DNA of 64,000 bases, taken from contig CAJJAK010000011.1 of the NCBI GenBank assembly GCA_905182165.1, forward strand, positions 83,797-147,796, written 5' to 3'. The translations under genes and the position numbers were made by a program. The notes beneath the pieces are model-generated. The model saw nothing but the letters and a program-made list of their open reading frames with translations. It had not been told where the DNA came from and did not search any database. Shown piece by piece: positions 29,485-40,804 of this stretch (positions are counted from its first letter, which is position 1; every line of letters begins with the position of its first letter). Source of the DNA: an uncultured Paracoccaceae bacterium. Lineage in GTDB: Bacteria > Pseudomonadota > Alphaproteobacteria > Rhodobacterales > Rhodobacteraceae.

Positions 29485-30478
29485 TCAAGTTTATTTTTAC
29501 AAGTTTTGTAAGCTTTACCCTAATTTTTTTAATCGTTATTGGATCAGTAATGTGGTGGGGTAAGGCTAAGTATGAAGAACCTCAAAATTTTGAAATAACA
29601 CGCACATTTATTATAAAGCCTGGTGAAAGTTTTGATATAATAAGTCAAAATTTAAGTGCTCAAAATTTAATAAACAATTTATTATTTTAAAATTTGGAAT
29701 TATTTTTACTCAAAATCAAAAAAAACTTAAATTTGGAGAATATGAAATCCCTAAAAATGCTTCTATGAGTGACATAGTGAATTTAATCGTAAGTGGGGAA
29801 ACAAAGATTCATAAGTTGGTAATTCCAGAAGGGTTTTCCACTTGGCAAGTTATTGAACGCATTAAATCAGAAGAGTTATTAAGTGGTGATGTTATTATTT
29901 TACCATTAGAAGGTAGTTTAGCTCCACAAACTTATTTATTTTCGAGAGGAGATGATCGTGAAGCGCTTCTTTCAAAAATGAAAAATAAGCAAACGAGCAT
30001 TCTAGACTATGCATGGGATAATAGAGTTGAAGGATTGCCATTTGAAAATAAATTTGAAGTAGTTAAATTAGCATCAATTATTGAAGAAGAAGCCAGTTTG
30101 GCTGATGAGCGAAAAATCATTGCATCAGTTTTTATAAATAGATTAAAGAAAAAAATGAAACTTCAAACTGATCCTAGTGTAATATATGGAATTACGAGAG
30201 GAGAGTATAATTTGGGGCGAGGATTGCTCTTAAGTGAACTGAGGAACCTCACGCCTTGGAACACATATAAGATTAAAGGACTTCCTCTGACACCTATATC
30301 TAATCCAGGTGAAGCATCCATTTATGCTGCAACCAATCCAGCCCTAACTGATTTCCTTTATTTTGTGGCGAATGGTTCTGGTGGGCATTGGTTTGCAAAG
30401 TCTTATCAAAAACATACTGAAAATGTGAAAAAATGGCGTAAAATAGAAGAGCGACGCAAAAATGAATCGAATGATTAG
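29481..30478 (+). CDS. mltG: Endolytic murein transglycosylase MltG, one frameshift
   Basis: Cleaves nascent glycan strands at the inner membrane. An N-terminal membrane anchor (FIFTSFVSFTLIFLIVIGSVMWW) is followed by a LysM-like region. The frame changes around 29670-29690 and continues with KLKFGEYEIPKNASMSDIVN, LVIPEGFSTWQVIERI, the catalytic glutamate in LASIIEEEASLADERKIIAS, VFINRLKKKMKLQTDPSVIY and GLPLTPISNPGEASIYAATN. Corrected length is about 332 residues. It is the last gene of the fab group, an arrangement common in proteobacteria. Confidence 0.93.
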
Positions 30479-30598
30479 AATAATTAGTTAGCTATTTTTT
30501 ATTTAACAATAATGAAAAAAAATGTAGAGATCTTAATGAGTTTATTGTTTTAACTTATTTTAAGATATAAAACAAAGTGAATTAGAAGTTGGCTGTTG

Positions 30599-32050
30599 AT
30601 GCTTAATATAAGACCAATTGGATATGTTGTCGGAATATTAATTGTTATTCTGGGTGTTTCTATGATTCTGCCCTTGTTAGTCGACATTTATTTTCAAGAT
30701 GATCATTGGAAAATTTTTGGATATTCTTCTTTTATTACTATAGTTATCTGGAGCATTGTTGGTTATCAGTTGTTCAAATAGCTACCCGACTAATTTTTCT
30801 ATTCAACAAACTTTTTTATTAACGGTTTCAATATGGTTGATATTACCCATCTTTGGGTCAATTCCTTTTGTAATAGGGTGGTCAAACGCTAGTTTTATAG
30901 ACAGCTTTTTTTGAATCAATGTCTGGCATTAACAACAACTGGAGCAACAGTAATTAATAATATTGAAGATTTTCCCGAAGGATTATTGCTATGGCGTGGT
31001 TTGCTTCAATGGTTTGGAGGTATAGGAATTATTGTAGTGGCTGTTATCTTCTTACCATTATTACGAGTAGGAGGTATGCAAATATTTCAATTAGATAGCT
31101 TTAATAATTTTGGCCAGGCTTTGCCTAAAGCTAAAGAAATAGCACAATCTGTTTTTTTATATATCTCGGTTTAACAATTAGTGCCTATAATAGCTTACTT
31201 AGCGTCAGGTTTGCGATTATTTGATGCTGTTGTACATGCTATGACAACAATATCTACTGGTGGTTTTAGTAATTATGACGAGTCATTTGCCCATTTTCCT
31301 ATGTCTACTGAGTACGTCTGTGTTTTCTTTATGATTGCATCATCTCTACCTTTTATCAGATATGTTCAATTGACGAATGGAAATTTTAAAGCGCCATTTT
31401 TTGATTCTCAAGTGCTAATTTTTTTTCTAATTTTAATAATTGTAATTTTAATGCTGTTATTTTGGTTAATATTTCAAGGAGAGCTCACATTTGAGCATGC
31501 ATTACGAAAAACAGTTTTTAATGGAGTTTCTATTCTTACCGGTACGGGTTACTCAAGTGACAATTACATGCTTTGGGGAAGTTTTCCATTTTCCGTATTT
31601 TTTATAATTGGGTTAATCGGTGGGTGTGCTGGATCAACTACTTGCTCAATAAAGGTTTTTAGGTTTCAAATACTTTTCTCTGCTATCAGTTCTCAAATCA
31701 AACAGATGCATTACTCGTCAGCTGTGGTTGCCACACGCTATGAAGGAAAAAGGGTTTCGCTGGATGTAGTGTCTTCAGTTATAGCATTTTTTATCTTATT
31801 CTTTGTCACATTATTTTTAATAACATTGGCTTTATCTGCTACCGGCTTAGACTTTGTGACTTCGATATCTGGGGCGGTAAGCACGCTTGCAAATATTGGA
31901 CCTGGATTGGGTGAGAGGATCGGACCAATTGGCAATTATGCTGATTTAAATACTGCAGCTAAATTAATTTTGATTTTCTCTATGTTTGTAGGCCGTTTAG
32001 AATTAATGGTAGTTTATGTTTTATTTACTTTAACTTTTTGGCGAGGGTGA
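30599..32050 (+). CDS. Potassium transporter TrkH family, several frameshifts
   Basis: Membrane subunit of a K+ uptake system. The N terminus MLNIRPIGYVVGILIVILGV is normal and is followed by frame changes near 30780, 30910 and 31170. In order the pieces give SMSGLTTTGATVIN with the first selectivity-filter loop, WRGLLQWFGGIGIIVVAVIF, MTTISTGGFSNYDES, FNGVSILTGTGYSSDNY, FIIGLIGGCAGSTTCSIKVF and SGAVSTLANIGPGLG, matching the four pore loops of TrkH/KtrB proteins. Corrected length is about 483 residues. No trkA gene is in the window. Confidence 0.92.
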
Positions 32051-32054
32051 AAAT

Positions 32055-33645
32055 ATGAAAAAACCGAAGTTTATAAAATTAAAAGGTTTTCGTGAAAATA
32101 TATCTACATGTTATATTTGGGATACCAGGTGTTCATAATGTGGAGCTGTACCGTGGAATTGAAGAGGCTGGCTTAAAACATATTCTAACGCGTCACGAGC
32201 AGGGTGCTGGTTTTATGGCAGATGGTTATGCTAGAGCTACTGGAAAGCCAGGAGTGGCCTTTGTAATAACTGGCCCTGGCCTTTGCAACATAATGACTCC
32301 GATGGGGCAAGCTTATTCTGATAGCATTCCGATGTTAGTCATTTCTAGCTGTTTAAACCCGGGAGACCTTACCACAGAGCGTGGTAGGCTCCATGAAATG
32401 AAGGATCAAGAAGCGGCGGCTAGTACGGTTTGTGACTGGTCAAAAACAGCTCTAGATCCCGAGAATGCTTATCAACTACTAGATAGAGCATTTTTTGAGT
32501 TTATTTCTGCACGTCCAAGACCAAAGCATATTCAAGTTCCAATCTCAGTATTAGGTGCGCTGGCTAAACCAAGTTTAGATCCCATAAAAATAAATTTAAA
32601 CAAACTGGATCAGCCTCATTTACATGAGCAAGTTGCTGATGAATTAAGCGCGGCGCGAAGGGTAATTGTTATAGTTGGTGGTGGCTGTGTTGCTGCCTCG
32701 ATTGAGCTAAGATTTTTAATAGAAAAAATTGGTGCTGCTTCGTTTTCGACTTATGCGGGAAGAGGAGTTATTAATGACAATAACAAGTTATATTTTGGGG
32801 CTACGTTGGCCAGAGCTGATAGTGTGCATGATTTTGCACAAGCAGATCTTGTTTTAGCTATTGGAACCACGCTATCAGAGGTCGATTTGTGGCGTAATCA
32901 TATAGGTCATAATTGCAAATTAATTAGGGTTGATATTGATCCCAGTCAATTAGGGGATCAACACAAGTCGGATGTCACTATAATGGCTGATGCAAAGACA
33001 TTCATTGCTGGAGTTAATAGCAAACTCAAAGAGTATACTATTAATAGTGACTGGGATGAGGGATATGTAAAAAACAGAAGAGCTATCTTCAGAAAACAAG
33101 TTGACTCTGAGCGACCTGGAATCGTCCCTTTGGTAGATGCACTGCATGAAGTCTTAGATGAAGATACACTTATTTATTCAGATATGACGCAGTTTGCGTA
33201 CGTTGCTAAAGAAATTTATCCAATGACAAAACCTTCTAAGTGGCATCATCCTTTTGGGTTTGGTACGTTAGGTTATGCATTGCCAGCAGCAATTGGTGGA
33301 AAAATTGGTGATCCAAAACAATCCGTAGTAGCAATTATGGGTGATTATGGATTTCATTATACCATGCAGGAACTGGGGGTAGCTGTAGAGCATAGATTAG
33401 GAATACCAATAATTATATGGGACAATGAAAAGTTGAAAGAGATAGAGGACTCAATGATAGAGTCCCAGATTGCTCCTAATGCGGTAATTGCAAAAAATCC
33501 TGATTTTTGTAAGTTAGCTGAAGCATTTGGAGCACATTCTTCTCGGCCAAATTCAATTGAAGATTTCAAAATCGCAATTAAGTTAGCATTAACAGCAGAG
33601 TTACCTACTGTTATTCATTTAAAATCTGATTTAACAACTGGTTAA
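32055..33645 (+). CDS. ThDP-dependent enzyme, probable 5-guanidino-2-oxopentanoate decarboxylase
   Basis: A pyruvate-oxidase/acetolactate-synthase fold protein of about 530 residues. After a disturbed N terminus (frame change near 32090) it shows IFGIPGVHNVELYRGIEEAG, the catalytic glutamate in TRHEQGAGFMADGYARATG, ERGRLHEMKDQEAAA, the central domain (VGGGCVAASIELRFLIEK), and the ThDP/Mg motif GDYGFHYTMQELGVAVEHR followed by PIIIWDNEKLKEIED. The RGRLHEMKDQ segment is typical of the guanidino-oxopentanoate decarboxylases (AruI-like) of arginine transamination; other 2-oxoacid decarboxylase substrates remain possible. It lies just after trkH, with GAGGGTG before the ATG at 32055. Confidence 0.8.
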
Positions 33646-33655
33646 TTGAGCTAGA

Positions 33656-33675
33656 AACTTCTAAGTTTTTTTACA
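33656..33675 (+). terminator. Weak hairpin terminator after the ThDP enzyme
   Basis: AAACT-TCTA-AGTTT followed by five more T residues, about ten bases past the stop codon. The stem is short and AT-rich, so efficiency is doubtful. Confidence 0.35.
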
Positions 33676-33759
33676 TAAAATTTGATTGTTATCTATATTA
33701 TAATACAAAGTTATTCCTTTTGTTGTATTCATGTTATGTAAAAAACATAAACAATTACT

Positions 33760-33783
33760 AGCAATTGACCCAAGACAATTGCT
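33760..33783. repeat. 8-bp inverted repeat upstream of glyQ
   Basis: AGCAATTG (33760-33767) and CAATTGCT (33776-33783) are separated by eight bases, about 45-70 bases before the glyQ start. A second smaller dyad, TTATGT/ACATAA, lies at 33734-33750. Together they mark a possible operator or leader structure. Confidence 0.5.
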
Positions 33784-33827
33784 TGACTATTGGTCTTAAT
33801 AAATAATTACTGTTTAAGGTAGAAAAA

Positions 33828-34759
33828 ATGGGTGTTGAAAAAATAGAAAAGCCCCGCTCGTTTCAAGAGATAATAATGCGATTAAATCAGTATTGGGCAT
33901 CAAAAGGATGTGCTATATTGCAACCTTATGATATGGAAGTGGGTGCTGGAACTTTTCATCCTGCAACAACGCTCAGGGCGCTCGGCCCTAAGCCGTGGTC
34001 AGTTGCTTACGTTCAAGCATGTCGAAGACCCACTGATGGAAGATATGGAGAGAATCCAAATAGACTGCAGCATTATTATCAATATCAAGTGCTTATAAAA
34101 CCCAGCCCAATCGATTTACAAGATTTGTATCTAGGGTCGTTGGAAGCAATTGGTATAGATATGTCTGTTCATGACCTGAGGTTTGTAGAAGATGATTGGG
34201 AAAGTCCAACTTTAGGAGCTGGGGCCTTGGATGGGAGGTTTGGTGTGACGGAATGGAAATATCTCAGTTTACTTATTTCCAACAAGTTGGTGGGCATGAC
34301 TGTAAGCCTGTATCTGGTGAGCTTACATACGGGCTTGAGAGATTAGCAATGTATGTTTTAGGTGTGGATCATGTAATGGACATGCCATTTAATTCTCCTG
34401 GTTCAATTATTGAATTAAAATATGGAGATGTATTTCGTCAAACAGAACAAGAGTATTCAAGATGGAACTTTGATGTAGCAGATACGAGTATTCTACTTCA
34501 ACACTTTGAAGATGCAGAGGCTGAATGTAAACATATTCTAGGCGAACCTGAAATTGATCCTAAAAGTGGAAATAAAATTATTATGGCTCATCCAGCTTAT
34601 GATCAATGCATAAAAGCATCACATTTATTTAATCTTTTAGATGCTCGAGGAGTAATTTCTGTGACAGAAAGACAGGCTTATATCGCTCGAGTTCGAAAAT
34701 TAACTAAATTATGCGCTGATGCGTTTCTATTAACTGAAGCTGGTGGGAAGTTAGCATGA
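33828..34759 (+). CDS. glyQ: Glycyl-tRNA synthetase alpha subunit, one frameshift
   Basis: Catalytic subunit of the alpha2beta2 glycyl-tRNA synthetase. The first frame reads [60 protein letters not shown] and [13 protein letters not shown]. The frame changes near 34215 and continues with [36 protein letters not shown] and [20 protein letters not shown]. Corrected length is about 310 residues. The stop overlaps the next gene by four bases. Confidence 0.95.
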
Positions 34760-35286
34760 GTGGCAATATTTTTGTGGTATTACTGATAAGCTTTTCGTTA
34801 ATTTTTGGCTTAACGCTATGGTACTTTCAAAACTACGCTTATTATGAAAAGAATAGTTTAAATAATATGACTATGACTTTATCAAATAGTGGTAGCGAAG
34901 AGCCAGTAAAATTTAATAATATTCAAAGTATAAATTCTCAAACCTCTCCACTGAAATTTAGAAGTTGCTTTAAGCTAAAAAGTAGTAGCTCGAATTCGTT
35001 AGAAAAGTATTTACCATACGAAAAAGCTACCCCACTACGTGCACCTAGATGGTTTAAATGCTTTAATGTTGAAAAAATCACTAGTGATTTAAAGTTAGGC
35101 TTGGCTAAGTCATATTTATCTAAGGAAAATATAGAATTTGGTATTGATAGGGTGATTGCAGTTTACCCTGACGGTTTGGCTTTCTCCTGGCACCAGATAA
35201 ATGATTGTGGTTTAGCTTCATTTGCGGGAGACGCCTTACCTAAAAATTGTACAAAAAAAGAAAGTGATAAATTTCATCATGCCTGA
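34756..35286 (+). CDS. DUF6446-type membrane-anchored protein between glyQ and glyS
   Basis: A 176-residue protein with an N-terminal membrane segment ([20 protein letters not shown], about residues 5-24) and a soluble region thought to lie outside the membrane, with four cysteines ([32 protein letters not shown]) that could form disulfides. Rhodobacterales carry a DUF6446 gene in exactly this place. Function is unknown. It overlaps glyQ by four bases and glyS by eight, so it is translated from the same message. Confidence 0.75.
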   Translation: MSGNIFVVLLISFSLIFGLTLWYFQNYAYYEKNSLNNMTMTLSNSGSEEPVKFNNIQSINSQTSPLKFRSCFKLKSSSSNSLEKYLPYEKATPLRAPRWFKCFNVEKITSDLKLGLAKSYLSKENIEFGIDRVIAVYPDGLAFSWHQINDCGLASFAGDALPKNCTKKESDKFHHA

Positions 35287-37352
35287 TATTTTACTTGAAT
35301 TATTTTCGGAAGAAATGCCTGCTGATATACAAATCTCAGCATCAGAGAATCTTAAAAACCTTATTACTGATGGTTTTGCTGGTTCAGAAATATTTTACTC
35401 TAGTGCAACAAATTTCTCCACCCCGCAAAGATTATGTGTTGTGATTGAAGGTTTATCAACTCAGTCTAAAGAAAATATCGAATTGAAACGCGGCCCTAAA
35501 ATTGATGCCCCAAAAAGAGCAGTAGAGGGCTTTGCACAAAGTCTTGGGCTGACAGTAGATGCGTTAACAGTAGAGGATGATAAAAAAGGTAAATATTATT
35601 TTGCTACTCTAAGCCAACCAGCTGTAGATACTAGGGATATTGCCTCCAAGATAATTGAAACTGCGATATTAAAATTGGCTTGGCCCAAATCGATGAGATG
35701 GGGAAGCAGTCGATTACGTTGGGTTAGGCCATTAAAAGCAATTTTGTGTATTTTGATCGATAAAAATGAATCAGAAATAGTTCCAGTTAAAATTCATAAT
35801 ATAATAGCATCTAACATGACTTCTGGGCATCGCTTCATGTCACCTGCAAAATTTGTAGTTAATTCGTTCGACGAGTACGAAGGAAATCTTAGAAAAAACT
35901 TTGTAATATTGAATCCAAAGGAAAGGTTAGAAATAATTTGGGCAGATGCAAACAATTTAGCATTCTCCCAAGGATTAGAGATAATAAAAGATGAAAACCT
36001 TCTTGCAGAGGTGGTTGGTTTAGTTGAATGGCCTGTCGTTCTTATGGGGAATGTTGCTAGGGACTACCTGGATTTACCAGCTGAGGTATTACAAACTTCG
36101 ATGAGAAAACATCAAAAATTCTTCTCTGTCATGAATGCTAAAACTCAAAAAATAGAAAAATTTATTACAGTGGCTAATGTTGATACCACTGATAATGGTG
36201 CAATGATTATCAAAGGTAATCAAAAAGTTTTGGATGCTAGGCTTGCGGATGGTCAATTCTTTTTTGAAAATGATTTAAGAATTGCAAAAGAAGGGGGCAA
36301 TGTATGGATTGAAAACTTAAGAAAAGTTATTTTTCATAGTAAGCTGGGTTCTCAGGCGGATCGTATCCAAAGAATTAACGGCTTAGCTATAAAAATGGGA
36401 AGGTTATTTTAATTTAAAAGAAGACCAAGTTATTAAAGCAGTGGGTTTTGCAAAAGCAGATCTCTGTTCACAAATGGTAAATGAATTTCCAGAACTACAA
36501 GGAGTTATGGGCAAGTATTACGCAGAAGAATTTGGATATGATCAAGAGATTTCTTTAGCTGTTTTGGAACATTATCAACCTTTAGGGCCTTCAGACGCAG
36601 TTCCATCAAGTTCTTTATCAATTGTTATTGCTTTGGCAGATAAGCTCGATTTAATTTCGAGCTTTTGGGCTATCAATGAAAAGCCTACAGGATCTAAGGA
36701 TCCTTTTGCATTAAGACGAGCGGCTATTGGTATAATTCGGTTGATTTTATCTAGCGATCTTAAGTTTAATTTATTGGAATTGCTTGACACTGAAGTTGTT
36801 GGAAAAACTATACCAATGGATGAAATAATTTATTTTTTGCATGAAAGATTAAAGTTTTATTTTTGTGGATGAAGGTATTCGTTATGATGCTAGCTTAGAA
36901 GCCCTGGCTGGACTTAAGACAGTTACTGAAGGTGGTGTTATTACTGAATTACAGCATTGGATTCTTTCCTACAAACAAAAAATGGGATTAATTTATTGAG
37001 CGGATTTAAAAGAGCAAATAATATTTTAATTGCAGAGGAAAAGAAAGATGGGGTTAAGTACGAGTTAGATCCTGAACTTAAGTTTTTGAAGGATCCTAAT
37101 GAAAAAAAACTATATTCAGCGTTAAATGATGCGAAATTAAAAATAAAAATTGACCTAAAAGAGGAAAACTTTACTGAAGCAATGTTGGCTATGGCGGATT
37201 TAAGAGAGCCAATAGATAGGTTTTTTAAAGAAGTAAAAGTAAACGATGAAAATCAAATAATTAGAAGAAACCGTTTATGTTTACTTAATAACATAAAAAA
37301 TGTTTGTTGTTCAGTCTCTAATTTGAACTGTATTCAAGAAAGCACTAAATAA
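35279..37352 (+). CDS. glyS: Glycyl-tRNA synthetase beta subunit, three frameshifts
   Basis: tRNA-recognising subunit. The start [18 protein letters not shown] at ATG 35279 is the family consensus. Also seen are FSTPQRLCVVIEGL, KRGPKIDAPKRAVEGFAQSL, KSMRWGSSRLRWVRPLKAIL, VLQTSMRKHQKFFSVM and NDLRIAKEGGN. Frame changes near 36410, 36865 and 36955 interrupt KADLCSQMVNEFPELQGVMG, GSKDPFALRRAAIGIIRLIL and the C-terminal anticodon-type region (ILIAEEKKDGV ... FFKEVKVNDEN). Corrected length is about 690 residues. Together with glyQ and the PPDK-like gene it forms one transcription unit. Confidence 0.95.
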
Positions 37353-37389
37353 ATTGTTAATTCATATTTTACATTGATAGGGCCAAAAA

Positions 37390-39928
37390 ATGGGTCAATT
37401 GATTGAAGACTATATTTATCTAAAAATTTCCTCAGACGTCAATCGGGATGTCTATGGAGCAAGAGCGAGACGTTTGTTTTTGTTGAAATCAATGGAGATG
37501 CCTGTTCCTGGAGCTGTTTTACTTTCGATAAGTGCTATCAAAAAGATTCAAAATGGCAAAAGATTGGATATTGAGGGCATCTTAGGGGAATTTCACTCTG
37601 ATGATATTTTTTCAGTCCGGGCAAGCCCAGAGCATTGGGATTGGGGTGGTCCTCCAACAATTTTAAATATCGGGTTAAATGACAAAAAATATAATGAGAT
37701 CAAACAAAAAATTGGTAATATTGAGGCAAGTAAATTATATTTGCGTTTTATCTTATCCTATTCAATTGATGTGATGCGTTTGGATGAAGAGATCTTTGAT
37801 CAGGTTTTAAATAAAAATATTTCTGAAGAATCGATAAAAGAAGCTTTAACAATTTATGAAAAAGAAATGTTGGAACTATTTCCTCAAAATGCAAAAGATC
37901 AGTTGGAACAAGTTTTAAATTCTATGGTTAGAGCGTGGAATAGTACGACAGCGAGACTGTTACGACAGGTTCATAATGCACCAGAGAATGCTGGAGTGGG
38001 TTTTATAATTCAACGGATGGCTATGGGGTTGGGAAAAACTGAAAGTGGTTCTGGAGTGGTGCAATTTGTGAGTCCCTTGGATGGAACCAAAAAGGTTACA
38101 GGACGCTACTTGAGCCAATCACAAGGTAAAGATTCACTTAAAATAGAGAATTCACTTTTTTTAACAAAAGATAATCGAGGTAAGTCCTTAGAAGAGCACT
38201 TACCTGAAATTTTTAAAAAACTTTGTGAATTTGGAAAGGAAGCGAGGATCAAGACAAGAGATGAGCTTGAGCTTGACTTTACGATTGAAGATGAAAAATT
38301 ATGGCTTTTAGATGCAGCCCCAGCAAGAAGATCGGCAAGGGCTGCCATAAAAATTGTTGTTGATTTAGTTTTTGATGGTATTTTTGATAAAAGAGTTGCC
38401 GTTAAAAAAATTGAACCTAAAACTATCACTGAATTATTGCATCCCCAACTATCTCCACTAGTTAGTTGTGATATTATGTGTACGGGGATAGCAGCAAGTC
38501 CTGGTGCTGCTACTGGAAAAATTGTATTTACTTCCACTGAGGCTCAAAGTCTTGCTCTTCAAGACATACCTACAATATTGGTAAAATTAGAGACTGGACC
38601 TGAAGATATAAGAGGTATGCACTTTACAAAAGGAGTATTGACAGAGCGAGGTGGAATGACAAGCCACGCGGCTGTTACTGCAAGGGGGTTAGGCCTCCCC
38701 TGTATAGTTGGTGCAAATTCTTTAAAAATTGATTCTAAGAATAAAAAAATAAAAATACCAGATGGCAGAGTTTTTAATGAATTGGATTTTATAACCATAG
38801 ATGGTGCATCTGGAAAAGTAATCTCTGGGGAAATGGAGTTAGTGGAACCAGCTTTTGATGAAGGGTTAAAAGATTTTCTAAATTGGTCGGAAGAAATCTC
38901 AGTTCTTGATGTTAGAGCCAATGCTGACACTCCCACAGATGCCAAATTAGCAAGGAAATTTGGAGCGAAGGGCATAGGTTTATGTAGAACAGAGCAGATG
39001 TTCTTCGAAAATGATCGTTTGTTGGTTATGAGAGAAATGATATTTGCCGATAGTCATAAAGATCGAAAAATTGCTTTAGATCGATTGCTGCCAATGCAAA
39101 GAGCAGATTTTGAAGAAATATTTCAGATCATGGATGGCTTGCCTGTATGTATTAGGTTGTTTGATCCACCTTTACATGAATTTTTACCTCGTGAGCGTCA
39201 GGAGATGCTTGAGTTAGCGGAGGCTTTGGGCCTTCCAGTTAGTAAAATAATAGAGAGAACTAAAGAACTATCTGAATTTAACCCAATGTTAGGTATGCGT
39301 GGAGTAAGGTTGGGCATTACTTTGCCTGAAATTTATGAAATGCAAGCTAGAGCAATATTTGAAGCAGCCTGTCTTTGAGGAAAAATCTAATATTTTAATA
39401 AATAATGAGATAATGATCCCTTTAGTTTCTGCTCAAAAAGAAGTGGAGTTGATATGGTCCTATGTTGAAAAGGTTGCTAATGATGTAAGGCAAGAAACAA
39501 ATCATTTTTTTAAGTATAAATTTGGTGTGATGGTTGAAACCCCTCGGGCGGCACTTCGAGCAGGTGATATAGCAAAATCTTCTTCTTTTATGAGCTTTGG
39601 CACAAATGATTTAACGCAAATGACCTATGGCCTTAGTAGAGATGATGCCGGACGTTTTATGCGCGATTATGTGGTTAAGGGTGTCTTTACAGAAGATCCA
39701 TTTCATACTTTGGACATTGATGGAGTAGGGGAACTATTATTACTAGCCCGTGATCGTGGGCGGAAAGAAAAATCAGATTTAATTTTATCAGTATGTGGAG
39801 AACACGGTGGGGACCCCAGTTCTATAAAATTTTGTTGTAAAGAAAATTTTGATTACGTTTCGTGTTCACCGTATCGCGTGCCCGTGGCTATCGTAGCTGC
39901 AGCCCATTATGAACTTGAAAAAAACTAA
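37390..39928 (+). CDS. PEP-binding protein related to pyruvate phosphate dikinase, one frameshift
   Basis: Full-length PPDK-like protein of about 846 residues. The C-terminal half is well conserved: swivelling-domain histidine in TERGGMTSHAAVTARGLGLP, GIGLCRTEQMFFEND, IRLFDPPLHEFLPRERQ, NPMLGMRGVRLGITLPEI, then (after a slip near 39375) GVMVETPRAALRAGDIA, FGTNDLTQMTYGLSRDDAGR and SVCGEHGGDPSSIKFC. The N-terminal ATP-grasp half is strongly diverged: where PPDK has SVRSGARxSMPGMMDTVLN it reads SVRASPEHWDWGGPPTILN, and the usual QTR end is LDAAPARRS. It may therefore not be a true PPDK. Rhodobacterales have such a gene after glyS. Confidence 0.85.
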
Positions 39929-40049
39929 ATTAGTTGTGTTTAATTCAAATTTTAAAATACACTTGATTGCTTGTGATTTATTGAATATCTAGACGGTCTT
40001 TGTATGGTTTGAAGCTTTAGTGTTAGAAATTAAAATAAATTGAGTTTCG

Positions 40050-40724
40050 ATGTTTGAATTTATTAAATATTTTATGTTTTTGAGTGTCGCTATATCTTCT
40101 GCTGCATATGGAAACTCAAAAATAAATCTTAATGAACTGCCGTTTAATTCAGAGGTGGTAAAGTTAATTTCTTTTGAAAAATCAATTTTAAGTAACATTC
40201 CATATTCACAACTTAAAAAAATTGGAACACCTGTAGGGTTAAATACTTTATTATTCTGGAAAAAAGCACAAAGTAATTTCAAATATTCTGATACCTACAT
40301 CGCTAAAATGGTAACGCCAACTGGTGGTGAGGAATGGCGATGTTTGAGTGAAGCTCTTTATTTTGAGGCAAGGGGTGAAAGTATCATGGGTCAGTTTGCT
40401 GTTGCAGAGGTTATCCTGAATAGAGTTGATTCAAAAAGTTTTCCAAAAACAATTTGTAAAGTGGTCGCGCAAGGGACAAAAAAAGGACGTAAACATAATT
40501 GCCAGTTTTCTTATAATTGTGATGGATTAACTGAAAGAATAACAGAAAAAAGTGCTTTTAAGATTTCTCAAAAAGTTGCTAAAATCATGATGAACAATGA
40601 ACCACGTGCTATTACGTATGGTGCATTATACTATCATGCTAAATTTGTAAGACCGAAATGGTCTAGGCGTTTAAAAAGAACGGCAACAATAGGATTGCAT
40701 CACTTTTATGCTGATAATCGATAA
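40050..40724 (+). CDS. Cell wall hydrolase, SleB-like (Hydrolase_2)
   Basis: The 224-residue protein begins with a signal peptide (FIKYFMFLSVAISSAAYG, cleavage near residue 21). The SleB-like catalytic domain follows from about residue 97: CLSEALYFEARGESIMGQFA (catalytic Glu), VAEVILNRVDSKSFPKTIC, CQFSYNCDG and ITYGALYYHAKFVRPKWSR. Family members cleave peptidoglycan in the periplasm. The frame is intact. It is followed by folB on the same strand after 80 bases; no functional tie is apparent. Confidence 0.9.
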   Translation: MFEFIKYFMFLSVAISSAAYGNSKINLNELPFNSEVVKLISFEKSILSNIPYSQLKKIGTPVGLNTLLFWKKAQSNFKYSDTYIAKMVTPTGGEEWRCLSEALYFEARGESIMGQFAVAEVILNRVDSKSFPKTICKVVAQGTKKGRKHNCQFSYNCDGLTERITEKSAFKISQKVAKIMMNNEPRAITYGALYYHAKFVRPKWSRRLKRTATIGLHHFYADNR

Positions 40725-40804
40725 TCAGTAAACAAAATTTCTGTTAACTTTTATATTTCTAAGCTAGATACTTTGAGTAGGTAGATCAATATTGCGAGGC
40801 TCTA

